Positions 6,398 to 13,119 of a stretch of DNA of 17,897 bases are shown here, in pieces. Location of the stretch: contig JAJYXS010000198.1 in NCBI GenBank assembly GCA_021801615.1, positions 1 through 17,897 on the forward strand, given 5' to 3'. The position numbers and the translations under genes were made by a program. Numbering within the stretch: position 1 is the stretch's first letter; every line of letters starts with the position of its first letter. The notes below the pieces were generated by a model. That model was not told the origin of the DNA and ran no database searches. It saw only the letters and a program-made list of their open reading frames with translations. This stretch comes from Actinomycetes bacterium (GTDB lineage Bacteria > Actinomycetota > Acidimicrobiia > Acidimicrobiales > RAAP-2).

Positions 6398-6749
6398 GGG
6401 CGCGAGGTCAGCACCCACCGGCACCGGCCGCAAGCCGGGCTCCCCCCGGGATCTGGCCGCCGAGGAGCCGGCCGCCACGCAAGCCCTGGCGAAAGCGGCC
6501 CCTCGGCACGGAATGACACGGGAGGCATGGGCGTTGTACCGGACGAAGCGCCAGAGGCCGAGCCGGTTCGCGCGGACCGCGCGAGGCGTGGCTGCTGCAG
6601 GATGGGGAGGGACCATCCGAAGAACCAAGGAACAGAAGAACCACGGCACAGCAAGACGAGCGAGAGGTCGACGGCGAAGGACCCCGCGAGGCGAAGAAGT
6701 CCTCGGGTTCCACGACACGACGAGCACGGAGAGTGACGGCCCGCACACC
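6398..6749. other. 352-bp intergenic region between divergent phosphatase and sigma factor genes
   Basis: No supported gene lies here. The stretch 6610-6720 is purine-rich on the plus strand and less GC-rich than its surroundings, as in an mRNA leader. The clearest element is the palindrome at 6568-6584. Promoter matches are poor: ATGACA (6513-6518) is followed too weakly by TACCGG near 6537. The sigma frame stays open upstream through this region, but the encoded sequence is Arg-rich and unlike a sigma N-terminus, so I do not include it. Confidence 0.6.
6568..6584. promoter_or_regulatory. Perfect 17-bp inverted repeat, candidate operator
   Basis: TCGCGCGG-A-CCGCGCGA has 8-bp arms around one central base, a form typical of a dimeric repressor site. 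It lies about 165 bp before the sigma factor start and 170 bp before the phosphatase start. The arms are CG-rich, so chance occurrence is possible. Confidence 0.35.
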
Positions 6750-7601
6750 ATGAGCACCACGACCAAGAGCAGCGCAATCACGACCGACAGCCTCGGTCTG
6801 CTCCTTCGGGACCTCGATCGATTCCCGATGCCCGACCACGAGCAGCAGATCGAGCTCGCGAAGCGAGTCGCGGCCGGCGACGAGGAGGCGCGCAAGCAGA
6901 TGGTGGCAGCCAATCTCCGGCTCGTCGTCCACTGGGCTCGCCGGTACCAGGACCGCGGCGTGGACCTGGCGGACCTCGTCCAGGAAGGCACCTTCGGGCT
7001 CCTGCGCGCGGTGGAGAAGTTCGACTGGGAGCGCGGGTTCCGCTTCTCCACCTATGCGACGTGGTGGATCCGCCAGGCGCTCCAGCGCGCGGTCCAGCAG
7101 CACGGACGCACGATCCGCATCCCCCTCGAGGTGGGCGAGCGCCTCCAGCGGCTCGACGCGATCACCGCCGAGCTCGCGGGCCAGCTCGGACGCCAACCCA
7201 CCGACCAGGAGCTGACCGAGGTGACCGGCATGACCCTCGAGGAACGGCGGAGCCTCGAGGACGTCGCGCGCGTCACGGCGAGCCTCGACCAGCCTGCGGC
7301 CGTGGACTCGTCCACCTCGCTCGGCGAGCTCGTGGCGCCGGACGACGAGAATTGGGCCGAGGAGGTCGACCGCAAGCTCGTCTTCGAGCGGATCCGCGAC
7401 GCGATGGACCGCCTGCCGGAGCTGCAGCGCGACGTCCTGCGGTTGCGTTTCGGCTTCAACGGCGACACTCCCGCGTCGCTGCAGACGACCGCAGAGCGGC
7501 TCGGGGTCGGGGTCCGCAGGGTGCGGAGGGCCGAGGAGGAGGCGCTCGCCGCGCTCTCGGCGGACGGCGCGGTCGTGGGCGCACAGGACGCCGCGGCCTG
7601 A
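6750..7601 (+). CDS. RNA polymerase sigma factor, sigma-70 family, group 2-like
   Basis: The 283-aa protein has region 1.2 (about 13-40, DSLGLLLRDLDRFPMP), region 2 (about 47-117) with VAANLRLVVHWARRY, DLVQEGTFGLLRAVEKFDW and RFSTYATWWIRQA, region 3 (about 118-200), and region 4 (about 215-270, LPELQRDVLRLRFGFNG). The -10 reading residues in region 2.4 match primary and group 2 sigmas, so it should read normal TANNNT boxes. Region 1.1 is absent and the protein is shorter than a housekeeping sigma, pointing to an alternative SigB/HrdA-type factor. Region 4.2 is divergent: the usual VTRERVRQIE segment reads VGVRRVRRAE. The ATG at 6750 starts just before region 1.2; no ribosome binding site is evident. 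Its stop is 1 bp from the stop of convergent rluD. I see no anti-sigma gene nearby. Confidence 0.9.
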   Translation: MSTTTKSSAITTDSLGLLLRDLDRFPMPDHEQQIELAKRVAAGDEEARKQMVAANLRLVVHWARRYQDRGVDLADLVQEGTFGLLRAVEKFDWERGFRFSTYATWWIRQALQRAVQQHGRTIRIPLEVGERLQRLDAITAELAGQLGRQPTDQELTEVTGMTLEERRSLEDVARVTASLDQPAAVDSSTSLGELVAPDDENWAEEVDRKLVFERIRDAMDRLPELQRDVLRLRFGFNGDTPASLQTTAERLGVGVRRVRRAEEEALAALSADGAVVGAQDAAA

Positions 7602-7602
7602 T

Positions 7603-8577
7603 TCAACGGGTGCCGGCCGTTCCCTCCAGCACGGCACGCAGGTCCGGGGGCAGCGGCGACGTCCAGCTCATCGGGGCTCCGGTGACAGGGTGGGAGATCG
7701 ACAACGCAGTGGCGTGCAGGAAGACCCGTCCCGCAGGGAGCACCCTGGGCGACTGCGCCCCGTAGCGGTCGTCCCCGACCACCGGGTGGCCGATCGCGGC
7801 GAGATGCACCCGGATCTGATGGGTCCGACCCGTCTCGAGGGTGCACGCGAGGAGCGATGCGGGGCGTGTGACCCGGCCGAGAGGGCCGAAGAGGTGATCG
7901 AACCGGCCCACGACGGCGTAGCCCGTCCGCGCCGCGCGACCCGCGGGGGTCACCGCCATCTTCGTGGGCGTCCTCGCCGAGCGACCCACGGGCGCGTCGA
8001 CGATGCCGCGGTCGTCCGCGACGATCCCTGTCACGAGCGCCAGGTACCTCCGCCCGACGGCACGAGCGCTCATCTGGGCGACGAGCGATCGGTACGCGAC
8101 CGCCGACATCGCGACGACGAGCAGCCCGGAGGTCCCCTTGTCGAGCCTGTGGACCACGCCCGGGCGCGCCGGATCGGAGATCGACCCGAGGTCGGCGATC
8201 TCGGGATGACGCGCGAGCAGGCCGGCGATCAGCGTCCCTTCACGCGTGCCAGCCCCAGGATGCACCACCACCCCGGCAGGCTTGTCGACCACGACGAGAT
8301 CCCCGTCTTCGTAGAGCACCTCGAAGGGCACGCTCGCGTCGGGCTCGAGCGGGACGCTCACCGCGGGGAGCTGCGCGAGCAGCTCGCTGCCCGCGGCGAG
8401 CGGCGCGCTGCGGTGCACGACGGGTCGCCCGTCGACGCGCACGCGTCCGCAGTCGACGAGCGCCGCGGCAGCGGACCTCGACAGGCCGGTGAGGACCGAC
8501 ACCGCTCGGTCCAGGCGCATGCCGGCGAGCGCTTGCGGCACCGTCACGACGAGCGGCGCCTGCGGCTCGCCGCTCAT
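7603..8577 (-). CDS. rluD: RluA/RluD family 23S rRNA pseudouridine synthase
   Basis: The 324-aa protein has an N-terminal S4 RNA-binding domain (about 18-65, AGMRLDRAVSVLTGLSRS) and a pseudouridine synthase domain. The latter has YEDGDLVVVDKPAGVVVHPG (89-108), the catalytic motif HRLDKGTSG (143-151; Asp146 nucleophile), and the late LETGRTHQIRVHLAAIGHPV and GDDRYG motifs. RluD modifies helix 69 of 23S rRNA; specificity within RluA/RluC/RluD is inferred from the S4 domain and the position next to lspA, a common bacterial arrangement. Its ATG overlaps the lspA stop codon (ATGA at 8577-8574), indicating translational coupling. It is the last gene of the dksA-lspA-rluD operon, ending 1 bp from the sigma factor stop. 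Confidence 0.93.
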   Translation of the reverse strand: MSGEPQAPLVVTVPQALAGMRLDRAVSVLTGLSRSAAAALVDCGRVRVDGRPVVHRSAPLAAGSELLAQLPAVSVPLEPDASVPFEVLYEDGDLVVVDKPAGVVVHPGAGTREGTLIAGLLARHPEIADLGSISDPARPGVVHRLDKGTSGLLVVAMSAVAYRSLVAQMSARAVGRRYLALVTGIVADDRGIVDAPVGRSARTPTKMAVTPAGRAARTGYAVVGRFDHLFGPLGRVTRPASLLACTLETGRTHQIRVHLAAIGHPVVGDDRYGAQSPRVLPAGRVFLHATALSISHPVTGAPMSWTSPLPPDLRAVLEGTAGTR

Positions 8578-9137
8578 CGGACCGACGACGGGCGGGAGCT
8601 CGGACTGCGCCGGTCCGACCCCTCGCGGTCCGGCGCGCGCGTGCGCGCTCCGGGCGCGGCGAGCTCCCCGCGCTCGTCTGCGCCGGCAACGCGCGGCGGG
8701 AACAGGATCGCCACGACGAGGAGGACTACCCCGACGGTGATGCACGCGTCGGCGACATTGAACGTCGGCCAGTGGCTGAGGGTCACGAAGTCCACGACGT
8801 CTCCGCGGTGGCCGCGCAGCACGCGGTCGGCGAGGTTGCCGAGCGCGCCTCCGAGGACCAACCCGTAGGCGACGGCGAGAAGGGTTCGCCGGGCACGCCA
8901 GGCGAGCCAGCCCACCACGAGGAGGAGGATCGCCACGACGGGAACGAGCCAGTCCCCTGCGCCACCGAAGAGGCTGAACGCGGTCCCAGAGTTGTACGCG
9001 AGCCCAAAGCCCAGAGGACCTGCGAGCCGGACGCGGTGGTGCAGGTCGGCGAGCGCCCACGAGGTGGTGGCCTGGTCGGCCGCGACCACCGTCGCCGTGA
9101 CGACGGCAGTGACGAGGAGGCGTCGGCGCCGTGCCAT
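8574..9137 (-). CDS. lspA: Lipoprotein signal peptidase (signal peptidase II)
   Basis: The 187-aa integral membrane aspartic protease removes signal peptides from diacylglyceryl-modified prolipoproteins. It shows four hydrophobic segments (about 6-22, 63-81, 85-102, 131-147). Conserved blocks are VAADQATTSWA (first helix end), LAYNSGTAFSLF (47-58), GALGNLADRV (97-106, catalytic Asp104), GDVVDFV and FNVADACITVG (126-136, catalytic Asp130). Both catalytic Asp residues are present. The C-terminal 35-40 residues are a charged, Arg/Ser-rich cytoplasmic tail longer than usual. ATG 9137 overlaps the upstream dksA stop (TGATG) and downstream the stop overlaps the rluD start, so the three genes are coupled. 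Confidence 0.95.
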   Translation of the reverse strand: MARRRRLLVTAVVTATVVAADQATTSWALADLHHRVRLAGPLGFGLAYNSGTAFSLFGGAGDWLVPVVAILLLVVGWLAWRARRTLLAVAYGLVLGGALGNLADRVLRGHRGDVVDFVTLSHWPTFNVADACITVGVVLLVVAILFPPRVAGADERGELAAPGARTRAPDREGSDRRSPSSRPSSVR

Positions 9138-10105
9138 CAGCGTCGCGACAACCCTCCGCTCTTGCAGGCGACGCAGAGCCGTGCGTAGGGCAGCGCCTTC
9201 AGCCTTGGCTTGGGAATGGGCTGGCCGCACCGCTCGCACACGCCGTAGGTGCCGTCCGCGATCTTCGCGAGCGCGGCATCGATCTCCCCGACGGCGGCCA
9301 GCGCCTGCGCCGACAGGGCGAGGTCGCGCTCGCGGTCGACCGTCACGGTTCCCCCCTCTCCGGACTCCTCGTCGAACTGGACGTCCCCGGGCTCGCGCTC
9401 TTGCGCGAGCGAGTCCGCCTCCGCCTTCAAGTCGGACGCCTGCGCGAGGTAGACGCTTCGCTCGGTCTCGAGCAGCTGGCGCTGCTCGGCCAGGAACTTC
9501 TCGTCCTGGGCGTATGGCCCCCTGGGGGAGTCGGGTGCACGCCGGCTCCCCGCCCTCCTGCGGGCCGTGGAGCTCTTCGTGTCCGCGCTCTTCGTGTCCG
9601 CGCTCTTCGTGTCCGCGCTCTTCGTGTCCGCGCTCTTCGTGTCCGCGCTCTTCGTGTCCGTGCTCGTGGGGGAGGTCGAGGTCACTGCCGTCTGCACCGA
9701 CTCCTTCGTGAGCTGCTCGCTGGTTTCCTTCGAGGCTGGCTTCCTGGCGGCCCTCGCCTTCGTCGCGCTCGCGCCGTGCGCGGACACGTCCGGTCGCTCG
9801 CTCGTGGGCTGCCGAGCGGCCTCTGCACGACGTGCAGTGGGTGCGTGGACGCGTGGGTGCTCGCCGGCCGACTTCGGCAGGGCGGTCCTGGCCTTACGGG
9901 CGGCGCCGGCGTCGCCCGCCGGGCCGCCGCCGACCTTACCGCTTCCGGCTCCCTCCGCAGTCCGCGTGGGCGCCTTCTTCTTCGACTTCTTCGAGGCGAC
10001 AGAAGTGCTCGACGCGTTCTTCCCGGGCTTCCCGGGATGCGCCACCTGCGCTGCCGACCGCGGCGCAGACGTTCCCGAGGAGCCGGCCGTGATCGCTGGC
10101 GTCAT
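9137..10105 (-). CDS. TraR/DksA family zinc-finger protein with long basic low-complexity N-terminus
   Basis: The 322-aa protein has a C-terminal DksA/TraR domain (about 200-322): a coiled coil from DEKFLAEQRQLLETERS onward and a four-cysteine zinc finger YGVCERCGQPIP ... ARLCVACKSGG (Cys290, 293, 311, 314). DksA-type proteins enter the RNA polymerase secondary channel and modulate initiation; whether this one does is inference. Residues 1-195 are Ala/Lys/Ser/Thr-rich and disordered, with six DTKSA pentapeptides at 150-178 encoded by a 15-bp tandem repeat. Similar histone H1-like extensions are known in some actinobacterial proteins. The ATG at 10105 is fixed by AGGAGG (10110-10115). A promoter with TTGAAG and TAGGGT lies upstream. 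The gene heads an operon with lspA and rluD. Confidence 0.88.
   Translation of the reverse strand: MTPAITAGSSGTSAPRSAAQVAHPGKPGKNASSTSVASKKSKKKAPTRTAEGAGSGKVGGGPAGDAGAARKARTALPKSAGEHPRVHAPTARRAEAARQPTSERPDVSAHGASATKARAARKPASKETSEQLTKESVQTAVTSTSPTSTDTKSADTKSADTKSADTKSADTKSADTKSSTARRRAGSRRAPDSPRGPYAQDEKFLAEQRQLLETERSVYLAQASDLKAEADSLAQEREPGDVQFDEESGEGGTVTVDRERDLALSAQALAAVGEIDAALAKIADGTYGVCERCGQPIPKPRLKALPYARLCVACKSGGLSRR
9572..9661. repeat. 15-bp tandem repeat, six copies, coding for DTKSA
   Basis: Plus-strand unit GCTCTTCGTGTCCGC repeats exactly five times from 9572, and the sixth copy differs only in its last base. The period is a multiple of three, so the array adds or removes whole pentapeptides in the disordered region of the DksA-like protein. 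Identity at all codon positions points to recent expansion and probable length variation between strains. Confidence 0.95.
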
Positions 10106-10127
10106 CTGTCCTCCTCTCCGCCCGCCT

Positions 10128-10157
10128 CGTCTGCGACAGGGACGTCTGCGACAGGGC
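10128..10157. repeat. 15-bp direct repeat, two copies, in the dksA leader
   Basis: CGTCTGCGACAGGGA (10128-10142) is followed at once by a copy differing only in the last base (10143-10157). It lies in the predicted 5' leader of the dksA-lspA-rluD transcript, upstream of the ribosome binding site. Its role is unknown. Confidence 0.75.
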
Positions 10158-10178
10158 GCGCGATGGCGGGAGCCGGTG

Positions 10179-10207
10179 ACCCTAGCGGAGCGCGCAGGCC
10201 TCTTCAA
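10179..10207 (-). promoter_or_regulatory. Sigma-70 promoter of dksA-lspA-rluD
   Basis: On the minus strand TTGAAG (10202-10207) is followed by exactly 17 bp and TAGGGT (10179-10184). Predicted initiation near 10172 gives a leader of about 65 nt that contains the 15-bp repeat pair and AGGAGG. The -10 hexamer is identical to that of the ftsZ promoter. Confidence 0.65.
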
Positions 10208-10252
10208 CCACCCCGACGGCCGAGCGACCACGGACCACCCTCGAAGAGGACC

Positions 10253-11272
10253 TCAGCCGTCGGGGCGCCTCTCGGGACGCCTCGCCTCGGCACCCCTCGC
10301 GTCGTCCTCGGTCCCGAGGAGACCACCGTTCGATGCACCGAGGCGCGCCCCGACGGGCGTCTGAGCCCGACCCGGTGCCGTCGTCGCCACCGGCAGAGCA
10401 GGGCTGGTCGGGACGTCGCTCGTAGCCCGCCGCTCCGGAACGGGCGCAGGCCCCTGCTGGCGGGAGCCCGCCGCCCCCGGGAGGACTGCGGCGCCGGCAG
10501 TCACGCTCGCACCGCTCCGCCCCGCGCCGGCAGGCTCGGGTCTTCCGGCGCTCCCCACAGAGGCCCCTGACGTCGCGAGCTGAGCGGACCCTGCCGCCGC
10601 ATCCTTCCCTGCGACCTCGCTGGAGCCCCGGGTGGGCACGGCGACCATCCGCTCGTCGACCCAACGGAGCAGCTCGGTGAGCGACTCGCGGATCCTCGTC
10701 CGCTGCTCTTCGAGATGCCTGCTCGTCGCCTCCACGTCGCTCGCCAGACGCGCCCGCGTCTCTTCGAGACGGGCGACCTCGTCTCGCCGCCGTTCCTCGG
10801 CCTCGGCGGCGATCTGGCGTGCGCGTGCCTCGGCCTCCGAGAGCAGCGCGCGTGCTCGCTCCTCGGCCCGGCTCACGACCTGCGCCGCCTCCGCTTCGCT
10901 CTCGCGTTTCGTCTGATCGACGAATTTCTGGGCGAGCAGCAACGTGCGCTGGAGCGTGTCCTCCGTCACCCCGCTCGCGACCACTGCGGGTTCGGCCGCA
11001 TCGGAGGGCGCAGGAGCCGCCGGAGGCTGGAGCACGACAGTGCGCTCGCCCGGCGAGCGCTGGAGCTCGGCCTCGAGCTGGGCTATCCGCTCGACGGCAT
11101 GACGCAGCCGTTCGTTGACGGTGCGGAGGCGATCCTGCACCTGCTCTGCCTCGACCGCCGCCTTCTCGAGGTACTCGTCGACTTCGTCGACGTTGTAGCC
11201 CTTCAGTCCGAGCCGGAACTCGACGGTACGCAACGTATCGAGGATCGATTGGGTCGGGGCGGCGTTGTCCAT
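10253..11272 (-). CDS. divIVA: DivIVA domain-containing protein (Wag31-like)
   Basis: The 339-aa protein starts with a DivIVA membrane-binding domain: LDTLRTVEFRLGLKGYNVDE then VDEYLEK (11-36). Phe19 and Arg20 match the residues that insert into and contact the membrane in DivIVA. Coiled coils follow (about 36-80 and about 125-235, rich in Glu/Arg/Ala heptads such as RAEERARALLSEAEARARQ). Residues about 80-120 are a Pro/Ala linker and 245-339 an Ala/Gly/Ser/Pro-rich tail. DivIVA proteins mark negatively curved or polar membrane and in Actinobacteria direct wall growth. The ATG at 11272 matches the family start. TACACT lies 8 nt upstream with no ribosome binding site, so the gene is probably transcribed alone, leaderless, within the dcw region. 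A 147-bp gap with the dksA promoter follows. Confidence 0.93.
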   Translation of the reverse strand: MDNAAPTQSILDTLRTVEFRLGLKGYNVDEVDEYLEKAAVEAEQVQDRLRTVNERLRHAVERIAQLEAELQRSPGERTVVLQPPAAPAPSDAAEPAVVASGVTEDTLQRTLLLAQKFVDQTKRESEAEAAQVVSRAEERARALLSEAEARARQIAAEAEERRRDEVARLEETRARLASDVEATSRHLEEQRTRIRESLTELLRWVDERMVAVPTRGSSEVAGKDAAAGSAQLATSGASVGSAGRPEPAGAGRSGASVTAGAAVLPGAAGSRQQGPAPVPERRATSDVPTSPALPVATTAPGRAQTPVGARLGASNGGLLGTEDDARGAEARRPERRPDG

Positions 11273-11280
11273 GCGGGAGA

Positions 11281-11286
11281 AGTGTA
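11281..11286 (-). promoter_or_regulatory. -10 element of divIVA, leaderless
   Basis: TACACT on the minus strand ends 8 nt before the ATG at 11272. It fits TANNNT, and initiation would fall on or 1-2 nt before the start codon. It lies inside a short inverted repeat GGGAG-N7-CTCCC (11275-11291). No -35 match is visible at 16-18 bp. Confidence 0.5.
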
Positions 11287-11383
11287 CTCCCACGGTCCTT
11301 TCCAGCCTGGGATGGTCTGGGACGATCACGGACGGCCGCGGACTTCCGGCACGCGCGAGGGGCGCGCAGAGCACCAGAGCATC

Positions 11384-11502
11384 GGGCGCGACACGAAGGA
11401 AGTGCGGGTCAGGCGCGCAGCAGCGGGCGCGACGAAGGAAGTGCGGGTCAGGCGCGCAGCAGCGGGCGCGACGAAGGAAGTGCGGGTCAGGCGCGCAGCA
11501 GC
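11384..11502. repeat. 39-bp tandem repeat, three copies, derived from the 3' end of yggT
   Basis: Copies lie at 11384-11424 (with a 2-bp insertion, so 41 bp), 11425-11463 and 11464-11502. The last copy contains the final codons and stop of yggT (TGA 11487-11489). In minus-strand reading every copy repeats the PLLRA-stop coding end followed by the same 3' flank. The gap 11273-11486 between yggT and divIVA thus holds this array and the divIVA promoter, and no gene. Confidence 0.93.
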
Positions 11503-11753
11503 GGGATGACGACGAGCTCCGCGACGATCACCACGACGATGATCGAGAGGTCGATGCCCATCCCCCCTGCGCGGATCGGCGGCAGGATCCGCCGGATCGG
11601 CCGCAGCACCGGCTCGGTGACCGCGTCGAGCACGCGGACCAGCTGAGAGAATGCGCTTCCCGGCCGCGCGGGCAGCCAGCTGAGGAGCGCACGCGCGATC
11701 AGGACGACCACGTACGCCTCCACGAGGAAGGCGAGGATGTCGAAGACGTTCAC
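11487..11753 (-). CDS. YggT family (YlmG-like) membrane protein
   Basis: The 88-aa protein has two hydrophobic segments (about 5-25 and 68-86) joined by a loop with the family motif SWLPARPGSAFSQLVRVLDAVTEPVLRPIRRILPP, given here only as its landmarks SWLP, TEPVLRPIRR and ILPP. YggT/YlmG proteins are small inner-membrane proteins encoded beside sepF and divIVA in Gram-positives and cyanobacteria and are linked to division or nucleoid organisation; the exact role is unknown. The GTG start at 11753 lies 18 bp after the sepF stop, so the two are cotranscribed. No clear ribosome binding site is present. Its 3' end is the source of the downstream tandem array; the present stop is the first encountered. 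Confidence 0.92.
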   Translation of the reverse strand: MNVFDILAFLVEAYVVVLIARALLSWLPARPGSAFSQLVRVLDAVTEPVLRPIRRILPPIRAGGMGIDLSIIVVVIVAELVVIPLLRA

Positions 11754-11771
11754 CGGTTCTCGTGCACCCGC

Positions 11772-12335
11772 TCAGTCACGTCCGTAGCCCCGCTCCTGCA
11801 GACGCTGACGCTCCTCTTCGGTGACCTTGACGTTGGTCGGGGTGAGCAGGAACACCTCGTCGGCCACCTTCTCCATCTCGCCGCTCAACGCGTAGGTGAC
11901 GCCGCTGCAGAAGTCGATCATCCGCCGCTGGAGGTCGCGCTCGGCGACTTGGAGGTTCACGATGACCGGCCGGTTTGCCTTCAGGCAGTCGGCGATCTCT
12001 TTCGCGTCGCCAAAGCGCGTGGGCGCGACGACCTGCACCCGGGTCGCTTCACCTGCACTCATCGGCCGGATCACCGGCGAGCGCGACCCGGCCCCACCGT
12101 TGCCGAGCGTGGAGGACGGCGGCACGCCGTCGCGCGGGAAGGTCCTGATGCGGCCGACCGGCACGGACGCCGTGCGCTCCTCCTCCCCGAACGTGGGCTC
12201 CTGCGCGCTCCGCAGCTCCCCGCGCGAGGCGGGCGCGAAGCTTCTCCGGCTGTGGTCCTCGAAGTCGTCGTACTCGTCGTACTCGTCGTCGAGCAGTCCG
12301 AGATAGACCATGGTCTTCTTCAAGAAGGTCGGCAT
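11772..12335 (-). CDS. sepF: Cell division protein SepF
   Basis: The 187-aa protein begins MPTFLKKTMVYLGLLDDEYD: the amphipathic membrane-targeting helix (1-15) followed by the acidic stretch typical of actinobacterial SepF. Residues about 30-95 are a disordered linker. The C-terminal globular domain (about 98-180) has VQVVAPTRFGDAKEIADCLK, RPVIVNLQVAERDLQRRMID, FCSGVTYALSG and EKVADEVFLLTP, the beta-sandwich that binds the FtsZ C-terminal tail. In lineages without FtsA, SepF is the main Z-ring membrane anchor. ATG 12335 is supported by GAGGAGAGG (12340-12348). The gap of 77 bp to yggS holds TACGCT (12367-12372, minus), a weak -10 candidate. Confidence 0.95.
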   Translation of the reverse strand: MPTFLKKTMVYLGLLDDEYDEYDDFEDHSRRSFAPASRGELRSAQEPTFGEEERTASVPVGRIRTFPRDGVPPSSTLGNGGAGSRSPVIRPMSAGEATRVQVVAPTRFGDAKEIADCLKANRPVIVNLQVAERDLQRRMIDFCSGVTYALSGEMEKVADEVFLLTPTNVKVTEEERQRLQERGYGRD

Positions 12336-12412
12336 CGCACCTCTCCTCGGGCCCTCCTGGCCCTGTAGCGTACCGCCTCCCCGGCCGATTGGATGGACAT
12401 CGTCTGTGTCTG

Positions 12413-13114
12413 TCACGTCGCGATATCGCGGCGGGCCGGCCGGTCGCCGAACAGTGCCCGGCCGACGCGCACCATCGTGGAACCCTCCGCGACCGCGAGC
12501 TCGAGGTCGTCGCTCATGCCCATCGACCGCTCGGGAAGGCCGAGGTCGTCGGCCAGCGCCCGCACAGCCCTGAACGCGCGCCGTGCTCCCTCGGGGTCCG
12601 GCGGCGCCACCGTCATCAGGCCCCGAACATCCAGTCCTTCAGCACGCAGCCCGCGCACGAGCGCCGGCACGGCCCCCGGGGGGCAGCCGTTGCGTCCCGG
12701 CACCTCCGTCGTGTCCACTTCGACCAGCACGACGGCGCCGGGACGCCGCCGGGCGATCGCCTCTCCTTCCACCTCCCTCGCCAGGCACTGCCAGCACGAG
12801 ACGATCGGCGCGAGCCTGGCCACCTTGTTCCGCTGCACCGCGCCCAGGAAGTGCCAGCGCACGCCGGGCTCCGCGGAGAGGTCTCGCAGCGCGGAGTCCT
12901 TCGAGAGCAGCTCCTGCGCGTAGTTCTCTCCCACGTCCGGGATCCCCGCAGCGAGCGCGGCGAGGACGGCGTCGGTGCCGAACCCCTTCGTCACCGCCAC
13001 GACCCGAACGCGGGCTGCGTCCCCGCCCGCGTCCACGATGCGCCCGCGAAGCCGCTCGAGCGCCGCGGCCACGTCCAGGGCGCGCCCGACGCCGCCGACG
13101 CCCGCGGCCGGCAA
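12413..13114 (-). CDS. YggS family PLP-binding protein (PLPBP/YlmE)
   Basis: The 233-aa protein has the fold-type III PLP barrel signatures VVAVTKGF (PLP Lys43), GENYAQELLSK (about 77-87), WHFLGAVQRNKVARL (about 102-116), GLMTVAPP and the phosphate-binding SMGMSDDLELAVAEGSTMVRVG. YggS/PLPBP proteins have no known enzyme activity and act in PLP and amino-acid homeostasis; an ylmE-type gene between ftsZ and sepF is usual. The start is uncertain: TTG at 13114, 5 bp after the ftsZ stop, is the longest choice, and GTG at 13072 (MAAALERLRGRI...) would also give a normal family length; neither has a ribosome binding site. Residue numbers assume the longer form. Confidence 0.92.
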   Translation of the reverse strand: MPAAGVGGVGRALDVAAALERLRGRIVDAGGDAARVRVVAVTKGFGTDAVLAALAAGIPDVGENYAQELLSKDSALRDLSAEPGVRWHFLGAVQRNKVARLAPIVSCWQCLAREVEGEAIARRRPGAVVLVEVDTTEVPGRNGCPPGAVPALVRGLRAEGLDVRGLMTVAPPDPEGARRAFRAVRALADDLGLPERSMGMSDDLELAVAEGSTMVRVGRALFGDRPARRDIAT

Positions 13115-13119
13115 GTCGC

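Noticed and set aside
6513..6541. ATGACA ... TACCGG as a sigma factor promoter
   Set aside because: The -10 match is poor and spacing uncertain, so it is not listed as a feature.
6237..6749. In-frame upstream extension of the sigma factor
   Set aside because: It overlaps the phosphatase gene, encodes Arg/Ser-rich sequence and has no ribosome binding site; sigma homology begins only after 6750.
5260..6777. Minus-strand frame running across rrf2 and the phosphatase
   Set aside because: It is a shifted frame with Ser/Arg/Cys/Trp-rich composition and no recognisable domain; the real frames on both strands are clear.
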